A DNA stretch of 64,000 nt from Haemonchus contortus (lineage: Eukaryota > Nematoda > Chromadorea > Rhabditida > Trichostrongylidae). The position numbers and the translations under genes were made by a program. The stretch's first letter is position 1. Every line of letters begins with the position of its first letter. Positions 55,126 through 64,000 of this stretch are shown here, in pieces. The notes below the pieces were generated by a model. It was not told the DNA's origin, did no database searches, and worked only from the letters and a program-made list of their open reading frames with translations. The DNA is taken from the NCBI GenBank assembly GCA_000469685.2, contig LS997565.1, positions 21,869,740 through 21,933,739 of the forward strand, written 5' to 3'.

Positions 55126-57147
55126 ATGGATCCACCCGTGACCCGCTCTCAATCTAAGGAATCTAGGGCCGTAGTTGCCCTGACACCAAAATCGGACTCC
55201 GAGCTGCCAGCATCCGCCAGCCTGGCAGGTACGCTGGCAGACTTAGACGATCGTGCTACAGTTAGAGGTAGGGACGCTAAAGCCCTACGGGATGCAACGG
55301 TACTCGCTATAGTTGAGGTCCGCGACGAAGCCGGCGCCGGGGCGACAAAGTTAGCTCAGTCCATCAACGAGAGTAACTCGAGCTTACTCTCGGACTTAAG
55401 CAGTTCTTTTGGCCGTAGGGGAACGCATCGATGCACTGCCTCTAGTCGCAACGGTGAGCTCAGATATGGTCCATTACCGCGCATCATCCAATTCTCGGGT
55501 TCTGGGGAGGACCCTCTGCAGTTCTCCTCGTGGCTTAGACGCCTCGAGGACGTGATGAGGATGAGGTACACTACGTGGACATCGCAACAAAAGGCCTACT
55601 TCCTAACGGGTTTCCTGGATGGGGTAGCGCGAGAAAAGGTGGAAGAATTACCCGACGACGAACGCGAAGATTACGCCCAGGTAGTGGCCCACCTAAAGAA
55701 ATCCTTCGAGGGACCCCAACACCGTTACATGGCTCGCCAGGCCCTCTCATCTTGTCAGCAACAGACTGGTGAGTCGGCTTCCACTTTTGCCAATAGACTT
55801 TTGCTCTTGGTGCGGGCGGCTACCTCGGGGCAAGATCCCGCTAGCCAAAAGGATAGGATCCTTGAGGAGTTCGTAGCAAGGCTGCGCCCTGACATCCGTT
55901 ACTACGTCAAACTTGATAACCCGACCACGTTCGAGCAGGCCGTGGCGAAGGCGCAAATGGTGGAGCAGCTCCTGGCTGAACCCGCCGCCGATCGCCTCAT
56001 AAGACCTTCTCAGCCGGGCCAAGCAATAGAAGTAAAGGCTGCGGCGACCACAGGACAAAGCTTCAGGCGCCCAAACTATGAGACATCAAGAAACGTTTTC
56101 ACTCGGGGGCGCGCTCAGTTCCCTCAGCAGTCAAGGGATCGCCAGTCCCCTCGTCCAGCACGGACGGTAACAAACAATACCTGCTTCAAGTGCGGAGGCG
56201 TTGGGCACTTTTCTCGCCAATGCTCCTCACCCAGGGTCTCACGTGGAACAGCAGATAAGCCAGTTCGGCGCAGTTTGTCTAGTGATCGTACCTATTCTCA
56301 GTCGTCGTCTCGTGGATTTTTGCCACCCTCCCGCTATGAAAGAGACAGGGAACTCTCGCAAGCCCGTGGTCAGATCCGGGCTCTCTCCATTTCCCTGCAG
56401 GAGAACCAGTCGACCCTCGAGAGATCCGATGCTAGGGTTAATGCATTAGTGAAGCGCAATGAGGAACTGGCCAACTCGGCGTTTGGCACTTCTATTCCCC
56501 GCTCGTCTACCATTTCCATGCCACCGGTTAAATTTCTCTTTACCATCTCAATGCTCGTTTGTGCGGTGATTGGGGAACCGATTTCAACGTCGGCATGGCT
56601 GTGTCCGTATGATCCAGCCGATGCCCTTGCACGAATCCCCACGTCGTATAATTGCTCGTGGATTATACCACCAGCTGAGGAGACCCCCAGAGCGTTGTCG
56701 GTTCATATTTACCGCCCCAACACTCAGCATTACGACACAGTGGCGCACCTGTGCAAGGTCGTGGTCCAGTCGGTCACCTACTCAGTTAATTTCTTCGGGG
56801 CACGTTATCAGAATTCGTCTGAGACCCATGCCGTCGTACCCCTCGAATCCTGCAAATTGATGATTCAACATCACAAGTATGAGCATGGTGCTTTGATTCA
56901 ATCTGACGACTTTTGGGCAACTTCCAACCCTCTAGTCATCCAATGGCCTACAGCCCCTTTCGGTTGCTGTTCAGAACGCACCGTTACGGTTTCTAACTGT
57001 TTCTTGGTTCGAACTGTTGTCCATATGCGTCACGGTGCCACTTTTCCCGACTCTCCAGTCGGAAATCTCGCGCAATGCACTTACGAGTCCGGAAATTGCG
57101 TTTTGCAGGATGGGTCAGTACTGGTTTGGACGCGACCCCGTGTTTAA
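55126..57147 (+). CDS. Gag fused in frame to an envelope-like glycoprotein fragment
   Basis: One open frame of 673 codons from ATG at 55126 to TAA at 57145-57147. Residues 1 to about 350 read as a Gypsy-type Gag (PRIIQFSGSGEDPLQFSSWL, YFLTGFLDGVAREKVEEL, ESASTFANRLLLLVR). A CCHC zinc knuckle sits at 353-366 (CFKCGGVGHFSRQC). Residues 406-453 form a coiled coil. At 465 a Met begins a hydrophobic signal-like stretch (KFLFTISMLVCAVIG), followed by a Cys-rich domain with N-glycosylation sites (NCS, NSS), a FGCCSE motif and QCTYESGNC. This resembles the envelope-like glycoproteins of nematode LTR elements that are related to phlebovirus-type proteins; that match is from memory of family patterns, not a search. 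The envelope part ends at a deletion junction near 57115, so its C-terminal portion, including any membrane anchor, is missing. Gag would form particles in the cytoplasm. Confidence 0.78.
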   Translation: MDPPVTRSQSKESRAVVALTPKSDSELPASASLAGTLADLDDRATVRGRDAKALRDATVLAIVEVRDEAGAGATKLAQSINESNSSLLSDLSSSFGRRGTHRCTASSRNGELRYGPLPRIIQFSGSGEDPLQFSSWLRRLEDVMRMRYTTWTSQQKAYFLTGFLDGVAREKVEELPDDEREDYAQVVAHLKKSFEGPQHRYMARQALSSCQQQTGESASTFANRLLLLVRAATSGQDPASQKDRILEEFVARLRPDIRYYVKLDNPTTFEQAVAKAQMVEQLLAEPAADRLIRPSQPGQAIEVKAAATTGQSFRRPNYETSRNVFTRGRAQFPQQSRDRQSPRPARTVTNNTCFKCGGVGHFSRQCSSPRVSRGTADKPVRRSLSSDRTYSQSSSRGFLPPSRYERDRELSQARGQIRALSISLQENQSTLERSDARVNALVKRNEELANSAFGTSIPRSSTISMPPVKFLFTISMLVCAVIGEPISTSAWLCPYDPADALARIPTSYNCSWIIPPAEETPRALSVHIYRPNTQHYDTVAHLCKVVVQSVTYSVNFFGARYQNSSETHAVVPLESCKLMIQHHKYEHGALIQSDDFWATSNPLVIQWPTAPFGCCSERTVTVSNCFLVRTVVHMRHGATFPDSPVGNLAQCTYESGNCVLQDGSVLVWTRPRV

Positions 57148-57712
57148 TATCGACGTGCTGATCCAACTCGATTCGGAGAACCACATTCCAGCGGATGACT
57201 CGGGATTCTACGCTCAAAATCTGGTCACTACCCTTCATGCAGCGTGGCGTTCAGCAATGTTTTTTAACGAACGTCAAAGAATGAAGTTAACAGCGCAACA
57301 CGATCGCACCCATCTTTCTCCCCTATCCATTAAGGAAGGCGATCGCGTATACCTTCGTGACCTGGCCCCCAAGGTAGGCCTGTCCCAAAAGCTTTGTTAT
57401 CCATGGCTGGGTCAGTTTCGTGAAATTAAGGTAGATCCCCCTCATCTAATCATAGTCAGCGTCTCCTCCCCGCAGTCGGCACCTAAGAAAGTTCATATGA
57501 ATCAGGTCAAACCATGTCAAATCCTGTCAGGACCTGTTTTCACTATCCCATGACTGCCGGAACCAGAACAGCTTGCTCTCACAGCAGCAGAAGCAGTCGA
57601 CAGTCCCGTGGAAGGCTACGGTCATACCGTAGATCAGTCTCCGCCTCCCGCACCTTCGGCACCCCCGCATTCGTATAATACACGCTTCAGATTGAGACGT
57701 ACATCGCTTTGA
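57110..57712 (+). pseudogene. Integrase C-terminal end (pol remnant)
   Basis: In another frame than gag-envelope, the reading starts near YWFGRDPVFNID and continues through LVTTLHAAWRSA, EGDRVYLRDLAP, WLGQFREIKV and VHMNQVK, the usual C-terminal domain of Gypsy integrases. A TGA at 57551-57553 interrupts it. The same frame then runs on through a Pro-rich tail (SPPPAPSAPPHS) to TGA at 57710-57712. Its N-terminal side is a deletion junction with the envelope-like region. Confidence 0.78.
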
Positions 57713-58187
57713 CCGGTACGGTCAGTAATCAATTCAAATTCCGTTCAACTCGCATCGTTGAGTTTACGGTCTCTCACGAGCTTCTTTCTCATGCCAGGCT
57801 TCTTTGTTTTCCTTCGGCGCGCTGGCAGTCGCACATGTTTAAATGCCATTGCTTTTATCTGTTAGTTTCCTTGAATGACACGCCCACTTCACTCATTTAA
57901 ACAGCCTGTCCTCATCAACCGCTCATTAGCCATCCTCCTCTACTTTCTTTCACCTTCTCTAGCTTTTTCATAAATACTTCTACGCTTCTTCAGTGTCATA
58001 TCTTATCGTATAATGCATACATGTACATATATCTCGCGTCTCCTTCTTCTTCCTTCTTCTAAATATGATAAGTGATTCTTCTATAGCAATCGACATTTGC
58101 TTTCTTGTATTATCCTGTTTACGGTACATGTTATAGGTAATTACAAAGACCCGACTTTTGCTCAATTGCCGTACGTTCTTCTTTCGT
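57713..58187. other. 3' untranslated part of the LTR element
   Basis: No envelope or other ORF follows pol here. The bases before the 3' LTR are pyrimidine-rich (GTTCTTCTTTCGT), not the purine tract normally needed for plus-strand priming. Confidence 0.6.
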
Positions 58188-58589
58188 TGTAAGCCGCGCT
58201 GTCGCTGTACCAGCGCTGCGATCATATGTTGATGTTTTCAGATGACTCACGAAGGAATTTCAGGGCGGAGCGCGGAGCAAGAAGACGACAACGAGGAATC
58301 GACGGGATACCCAACCGGCGAGCGGCTTCTATCGTCCCGCATCAGCCACGAGGGCGAAGCCCTGGCCACCAACATTATATCCCCTTGGGATGTTCTACTT
58401 TTGTACGTAGTTTGTCTCATTATTCTTAGTCCTCATCGGTCGTATTGTTATTTCCATTGTTAGCTTGTATTATTTTCTCGTGCCTAACTTGTTACCTGTG
58501 TCGGACGGATTGTAGATAAATTCATTCTAATTGGTAGTTCCTCCACAGAAGTAGACGAAGGCACGCTCCGCTGCGCGCGCGAGCTTACT
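58188..58589 (+). repeat. 3' LTR
   Basis: 402 bp; longer than the 5' LTR by an AGTTTGT-type 7-base insertion near 58408 and one G near 58253. Confidence 0.92.
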
Positions 58590-58593
58590 AACC

Positions 58594-61500
58594 AAGCAAC
58601 TCAAATTTAAATTTCACGAATTTCGCGCAGAATACAAAAAAAAGACACCACTCGACAACCTGGAAAACGGGTCGAACTAGAGTAAGTTAGTGAAAGACCA
58701 ACATATTTGAGTAATCAAAAACGTGTTGCCCACAAATAAAAATTGTGTAGAAACATGAGCAATATTAGCAAAAACGCTGAGATGTAAAACTCACATTTCT
58801 GACTCACGGAGACGTGAAGGACAGTAATCGAAAATTTGCACGGCGCACTCCAAAAAATTGAGAACAGCCTAAAGCAATCAGGATGTTTAAAAAACGTTGA
58901 AGGCAAGGAATCTGATACTCACATCCAAAGAAATAGGAGGAGTCGAATAACAAAGAAAAATAATTACGCAAAATTTGATTTTTCCGAGAATGAATCAAAC
59001 AAGTTAGAAGAATGAGGGTAGGAGAGTCCATGCGGTCGCAAAATGCAAATGGGCTGCAAAGTAAGCCACTGTTGGGATGAACCGGCCTCCAAATCTTGCG
59101 AAATCTTCGCCAAGATCTATCTGGGCGGTACGATATGATGATGAAAGGGCAACGTGTCTAGTTGTATGGTTAAGATAGTGGTGAAATATGGAGGAGTTGG
59201 GAAAGGGTAGGTCGATTTGGCTGAGTGGTATGGTATCGATCATTTAAGAGCCGGCTGGTCAAGGAAGTTGAAGATCTAGACCGATTCCTGCGACTCCGAC
59301 ATTTCCCAAAACCTTGTACAATCTGCAACTTTCCGTTCTTAGAGCTTCCGTTAGTTCGCCCAAAACCCTATAGAAAGATAGATAAATTGTGCTGAAACAA
59401 AAGACTTATCTAAGTACGGAATCGTATCAATGCTTGCGCCACAAAAATCATGGATTCAGGCTGAACCCTCCATAAATGGGGCTTTCTTTGCTATGCTAGA
59501 GCGCCTCTGTCAATAAACTACCTGAATAAAATTGAAGCAATCAGCAATTGCGCCGAGAATGGATCAAACCATAGTCTGTGGCGTAGTCAAATACTTCGCA
59601 ATCGTTGGGAAAGATGATAATTTAAAAAATTCAGTAGACTCGACCAGTAAGAAAAGAGGACTTCAGTTAAGAAAAAAGACCGTAAAATGATGGGCCTCAA
59701 GCTTCAGATGATTTGAGGGAGGGGCATTTCGACAACTCATCCCAAAACCTTCACTACTTGATCACACAACGAGGAGAAGAAGTATTAAAGGTGATGCCTA
59801 AATTGAATTGAAGCGAAGCTCATTGACATCAATAAATACTAGTGAGTTTGCTTGAAGGAAAGAGATCACTTAGTATAGTTCAAGCGTCAATGAACTGGCC
59901 GAGAATGCTTCTACAATCGACTTCTAGTGATTCGGTGCACTGTTGCCTCACAACAATGCCTTTATCGTATGGACTCCTCTTCTCTGCAATCAAAAAAACT
60001 TACTCAAAATGATACGCAATGAAACTTCTTGTTTTGCGCAATTGGAGTTGAAGTTAACGGCGACAGGAATGTGTCTACGGGTCTTTCACTACCATCATCC
60101 TAAACGTATACCTGCTATCAGACAAAAACATTGGTAAATAAGGTTAGAATGGGTAACCTGGAGAACGCCAAAAAAGAGCTAATCTAAGAAGAGCTAAGAG
60201 GCCATTGAGATACAGCAAAACGACCGGAAAAGCTTCCTGCTGCCTACTAAACCTGCACAATAATGCTATTAGGTAAAGCGACTTTCTCCTTTTACAGATA
60301 ATTGAGACAATTAGCGTCGAAAATCCGAGCTCCTCATGGCATAGCATAAAATCTTCATCTTTGCGAGGAGTCAGATGACCACTATCAGAGCCGACTTCGC
60401 CCAGGCGTTGCATTCTGCAGTATTTTGCGAACTTTTAGCTTCAAATTTGGGGCCATATTTGTAAACAGGTGCAATAGGAAAATCGAACAAAAAGATATAG
60501 TTGGATTCACACCGAAACACGAGAGAGCCCTCCAATACTTTGATAATGATAAATCCAATGAGTTATACTAATAAAAGAAATCTCGAAAGTCAGAATCCAT
60601 GGGTATATTGCATTCATTGTGATGTATTTTACTCTTTTTGTTCGCAATGCACTAGATTAACTCCAAGAACGGTAAACTCGAAAGGTCTACCAACAAGTGT
60701 TGATGGGCCCGGCAATACCGACTAAGCACAGCACTTCTATCCTCGAATTGTTTTGTGGGAATTCGAAAAAAACATCGTTTTAACTTCTGTGCCGCAAAAC
60801 AAGAAGAAGCACGAAGCCAGAGAGTCTCAAAACAGGAACTATGCCTAGCACCTGGAAGCGAGTTCAAATTTCCTTCAATGATGTAGATCCTTTACAAAAT
60901 GACAAATGTGAGTCACGATCAAAGTGAATCTTCAAAGTTCTGTTCGATTCAATGAAAAATCACACCAAAAAACAGATCCTGTAGTCACCAATCTACACTC
61001 TCTCCGCTCGGTACAGCTTGGGCTTGGGTGAAGCTTTCTGCTCCACCGTCACTTATCTGACCCATGGCGGATCAAAAAGGCCATTTGATCGATCGCGCCT
61101 TCGCAGTCATTTCCTTCGGGAGACTCCCCATCCCTACCCTGGGCGTTTTGCGTACGGCTCATAGAGGAATAGTCGTGATATATGTCATCGATCAATACGA
61201 AAATAAATGACGAGAAACGCTCATACAGGGCACTGAGCGATATGCGCGACCCTGGCTAGGCGATAAACCGTAACAGATGGTATGGTCTTAAGAAGCGGCA
61301 CATACCAATGCACAACTACGTATAACAGCATACCATGGATCATGCCCTAGAAAAACAACGGGGTGAACATGTGCGGAGGGTTTCATAGTTCATAGACAAA
61401 CGCACCGTCGCAACTATTCCCTGTCCGTATGGAGTCAACAGTGACTCGACGTATAACGGCTGTCCCTACGTCTGCTTGTGTCACTCAAGGAAACGTAGGT

Positions 61501-62590
61501 AAGTCAGCGTAGGTTTCCCACACGTTGAACCCCAGTTCGATGCATCATGTCGCGCGGCGTGAGGATCCGATCGAGTACTTGTGCGGCACTCGCTCTCGCT
61601 CCTTGCCACGCAGGATGTTGCTTCGGCCCTCGCAGCTCCTACGCTGGTCCTACACCCAACTGCCTTGCGCGAGCGACGTCCTACGACAAGGTCTAACCTA
61701 CGCACAGTCCTACTACATCAATCGGATATGTATCTCATGGCGCGTGCACCGATCATAATCTTACGCTTTTAACACATGTTCGATACATGTGTTGGAAGGG
61801 TAATATTATGATCGAAGTTCAAAACATGTGTAGTCATTAATGTCAACGCCAGCAATGATCGAAAAGAAGAAACAATAGAAGTACGTCATATATAAATAGA
61901 AAGAAAGCCTTCGATGACTTCAATAATTAAACATTCCGACGATGACCAATAAACCTACACGCCAGAAGGCTCGAACTTAGGCGTATTAGCTTGCGAGGGG
62001 TGAGGTGACTTATAATTTCTCGGCGTCTTCGGGCTTCCATGCCCGACTCGATTACTACGAAGTTGGTCGTATTGTCTATATCTTCGAGCCCTCGTTGTAT
62101 GTTCGTCCTCGAGCAAGTTCAACGGCAGGACGACGTGGCAGTGGCAGTAGGATCCGACGACCACACTCAGACACAGCGATTGATAGTTCAGGTCAGAGCG
62201 CGCATTTGCTCAGTGGACGCAGACGCCGATAGGCTGCGTGCGCCGGGACCACAGCGCGCGCTACCAGGGTGACCCTTTAAGAAATCGGGCGGAATCCATG
62301 ACAATCCTACCGGAGGAGTAGCGTAAAGGGAGAATTACCGGTGGCACCTATTCCTTCTAAACTAAACAAAGCCCTAAGAGCGCAGTTCACGATGATTCTG
62401 AGGTATCTTACATTGGCGAAAAAATGAAAGTTATGGTGCAGAACAGTGCAAAAATAGCGCAAAAACTGGCGGATTGTAAGAAATATAAAGCTTCAAAAAT
62501 TGTCGGTAAGGGTAAGGTTGTTCGAAATTACGTGCCTCTAACAGTCTGAGTGCCCCCACAGAAACGTACTGTTCTTCAATGGCCTAACGC
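58594..62590. other. No recognised gene
   Basis: AT-rich to about 60.9 kb, GC-richer from 61.0 to 62.3 kb. Several short ORFs, among them 59004-59243 minus (79 codons) and 61955-62164 minus, have no motif I know. A 9-base palindrome pair, ACACATGTT-CGAT-ACATGTGTT, sits near 61770. Confidence 0.35.
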
Positions 62591-63903
62591 TTCATCGTGA
62601 ATGGTGCAGCCTAAACCGGTTTTGGATATAACGCCCTTTCGAGTCGTTTTTTGACCCAACAATGTTCCACGTGATATCCTTTGTATTATGTCCATGGAGT
62701 TCGTTGGCTATTCGTTTTTTCAGAGCTTGTAACGATAACTCACCAAGTTGACTTACTGATGCATGATATAATCTCCATGCATACCCATCACCTTTCGCCA
62801 ACCATGGGGTAGAGAGGCAACTCCATCCTCCCAAAAGCCGGCTGGCCGCGATCAAGGTCGCGCTCCTTCAGCTGTTTTCCGTCCAAGAAATTTTGCATGG
62901 ATCGGAAGATGTGGTAACCGTATGGACTGATGCCCGGGCTGTACGGTGGATGCGTGACTGTCTTGATGCCCAGCCTGTCCAGGACGGCCTGAGTATCTCT
63001 CGCTTTGTGGGGGCGCGCGTTGTCCCAGAGCAACCACGAATTTGCAAGTTTCTAGGACAAGACGGCAGCTTTCACCTTGACCTCCTGCAATTCTTTAGAG
63101 AAGGTCCCTGCCGTCACTGTGGCATTGTTGGGTAGGATGCTGTAGTGGACGACGCCTTGGCGTGAGAACCAGGACAGGATGCGCTTCTTTCCATGCATAT
63201 TTCTCTTTACACGGCTTTGCGGGGGCGCATCGAAATCTACCCAGACTGGTTTGTTGGCAGGATTAGAGTAGTAGACCCACCTCTCATCTTGGCAGATGAG
63301 GGAGTCTAGAACCTTCCTCAGGCCTCTGAGTCCGAGGTTGTCGAAACACGCCTCAACCTTCTTCCTAGCCTGTGCCGGCGTGAATTCGTGAGGGAGAGCT
63401 CGGCGTTTTTTCGACACCTTGCCAGACTCAATAAGAGCTTTGTGGATGGTGGAACGGGGTAACTGTTCGACCTTGCTCAAGTCGCGCAAGGACGAAGTCG
63501 GCTCATCGTCCGGGGCATCCAGAATGCCTTCTCGATTGACGTGGCTGGGCGACCGGACCTCGGCATATCTTGGATGCCAGTTTCCACTGGTGGAGCGAGT
63601 CCGACATTTTGACATCCAGTTTTAGAAGGGGTGTTATCTCCAAACTGCTGACGCATCCTGGTCGTGGCCTGACGTCTGCAGATGTCCATGTTGTAGTGGC
63701 CCTGCAAACATCGGCGGTGGTGGTGACTATCACTCCTCTTCACTGCTTTATTGTGGGAAGAGCAGGAGAGATAATTTAGAGCTAGCTAGCTCAGAAGATA
63801 GCCCCGGGCGAATACTTTCATTATTGCGAAATAATTATGCAAAATCACGCGTTGCGTAACGCGACGCTGTTTACATATGGCCAACGAACTTTATGGACAC
63901 CCT
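62591..63903 (-). mobile_element. Mariner-type element, minus strand
   Basis: The transposase remnant at 62591-63743 defines it. The right end may be CGAACTTTATGGACACCCTAA followed by TA (63904-63905). No convincing matching left terminal repeat was found near 62500, so the left limit is approximate. Confidence 0.65.
62600..63743 (-). pseudogene. Mariner transposase, one stop and frameshifts, third catalytic Asp lost
   Basis: From 63743 downward: an N-terminal region ending MPRSGRPATS (one frame), a shift near 63545, then NREGILDAPDDEPTSSLRDL and LPRSTIHKALIESGKVSKK (DNA-binding region). The catalytic domain follows: CQDERWVYYSNPANKPVWVD (first Asp), MHGKKRILSWFSRQGVVHYS, a single TAG at 63052-63054, then LLWDNARPHK (second Asp). 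In YSPGISPYGYHIF the expected third Asp is Gly. The frame shifts again near 62850. It is a non-functional cut-and-paste transposase and differs in sequence from the two mariners at 10-14.6 kb. Confidence 0.82.
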
Positions 63904-64000
63904 AATAGCTACGTGTTCATCTCACTGGGAAATCTCAGAAACTGCCTTTATGGGCTAGTAGCTACCGTGCTCTACCATTTCCTCGAGCAAGTAACGTCTC

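Larger units (their letters stand above)
52997..58589 (+). mobile_element. Young Gypsy-type LTR retrotransposon with gag, envelope-like and integrase-end regions
   Basis: The LTRs (52997-53390 and 58188-58589) start TGTAAGCC and end AGCTTACT, and AACC flanks both sides (52993-52996, 58590-58593). They differ by five substitutions and two small insertions, so the insertion is recent. Internally: leader 53391-55125, an open gag-envelope frame 55126-57147, integrase C-terminus from about 57110 to 57712, then 475 bp to the 3' LTR. Protease, reverse transcriptase, RNase H and the integrase core are missing. No purine tract precedes the 3' LTR. Confidence 0.92.

Noticed and set aside
62506..62530. 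Left terminal repeat of the minus-strand mariner
   Set aside because: TAAGGGTAAGG shares only a few bases with the right end and no clear TA pair; left limit kept approximate.
1..64000. CRISPR arrays, bacterial operons, rRNA genes
   Set aside because: No regularly spaced short repeats, no Shine-Dalgarno-led gene strings and no rRNA sequence; gene structure is clearly nematode.

Overview
The window looks like nuclear DNA of a parasitic nematode, most likely a hookworm-type strongylid. The reasons are: genes broken into many short exons separated by small GT..AG introns, TTTTCTTCAG-type trans-splice acceptors just upstream of start codons, three genes with nematode-type homologues, and a dense load of RTE-type LINEs, mariner remnants, MITEs, tRNA-derived SINEs and Gypsy-type LTR elements. 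All names come from reading translated motifs by eye; no database search was possible.

Layout. 1-19.7 kb is mostly mobile DNA. It holds a decayed RTE LINE (about 3040-6282) interrupted by a MITE with 9-bp target duplications, a Tc1-like MITE abutting its tail, a second RTE LINE (6895-10038) that is complete in outline and flanked by a 15-bp target duplication, a mariner (10282-11534), a tRNA-derived SINE (11595-11921), a 125-bp minisatellite (12361-13130) and a second mariner remnant. 19.77-25.04 kb is a 15-exon plus-strand gene for a DUF4140/DUF4139 protein (F37C4.5-like, 575 aa). 25-28.4 kb holds a LINE fragment and a coding-like inverted repeat. 28.4-30.5 kb has a small unrecognised minus-strand ORF and the mitochondrial ribosomal protein S24 (uS3m) gene. 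32.73-33.79 kb is a 1.06-kb foldback element. 36.2-47.6 kb is a nuclear hormone receptor gene of the DAF-12/NHR-8/NHR-48 kind; I could chain 14 exons in phase into 529 aa. Its introns carry SINEs and an antisense, internally deleted LTR retrotransposon (39993-42340). 48.2-50.7 kb is a third, heavily decayed LINE. 52.997-58.589 kb is a young LTR retrotransposon. The last 1.4 kb is a minus-strand mariner.

The most unusual object is the 53.0-58.6 kb LTR element. A single open frame runs from a Gypsy-type Gag, through its zinc knuckle and a coiled coil, into an envelope-like glycoprotein. Only after that comes the C-terminal end of integrase, in another frame. A single internal deletion explains this only if the parent was ordered gag-env-pol instead of gag-pol-env. 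A second point is that the LTR element in the receptor intron carries, after the integrase C-terminal domain, about 270 residues I do not recognise, then a TGA immediately followed by an in-frame ATG and 73 more codons.

The three host genes have no evident shared pathway: one is a nuclear receptor, one a mitochondrial ribosomal protein, one an uncharacterised cytosolic protein.
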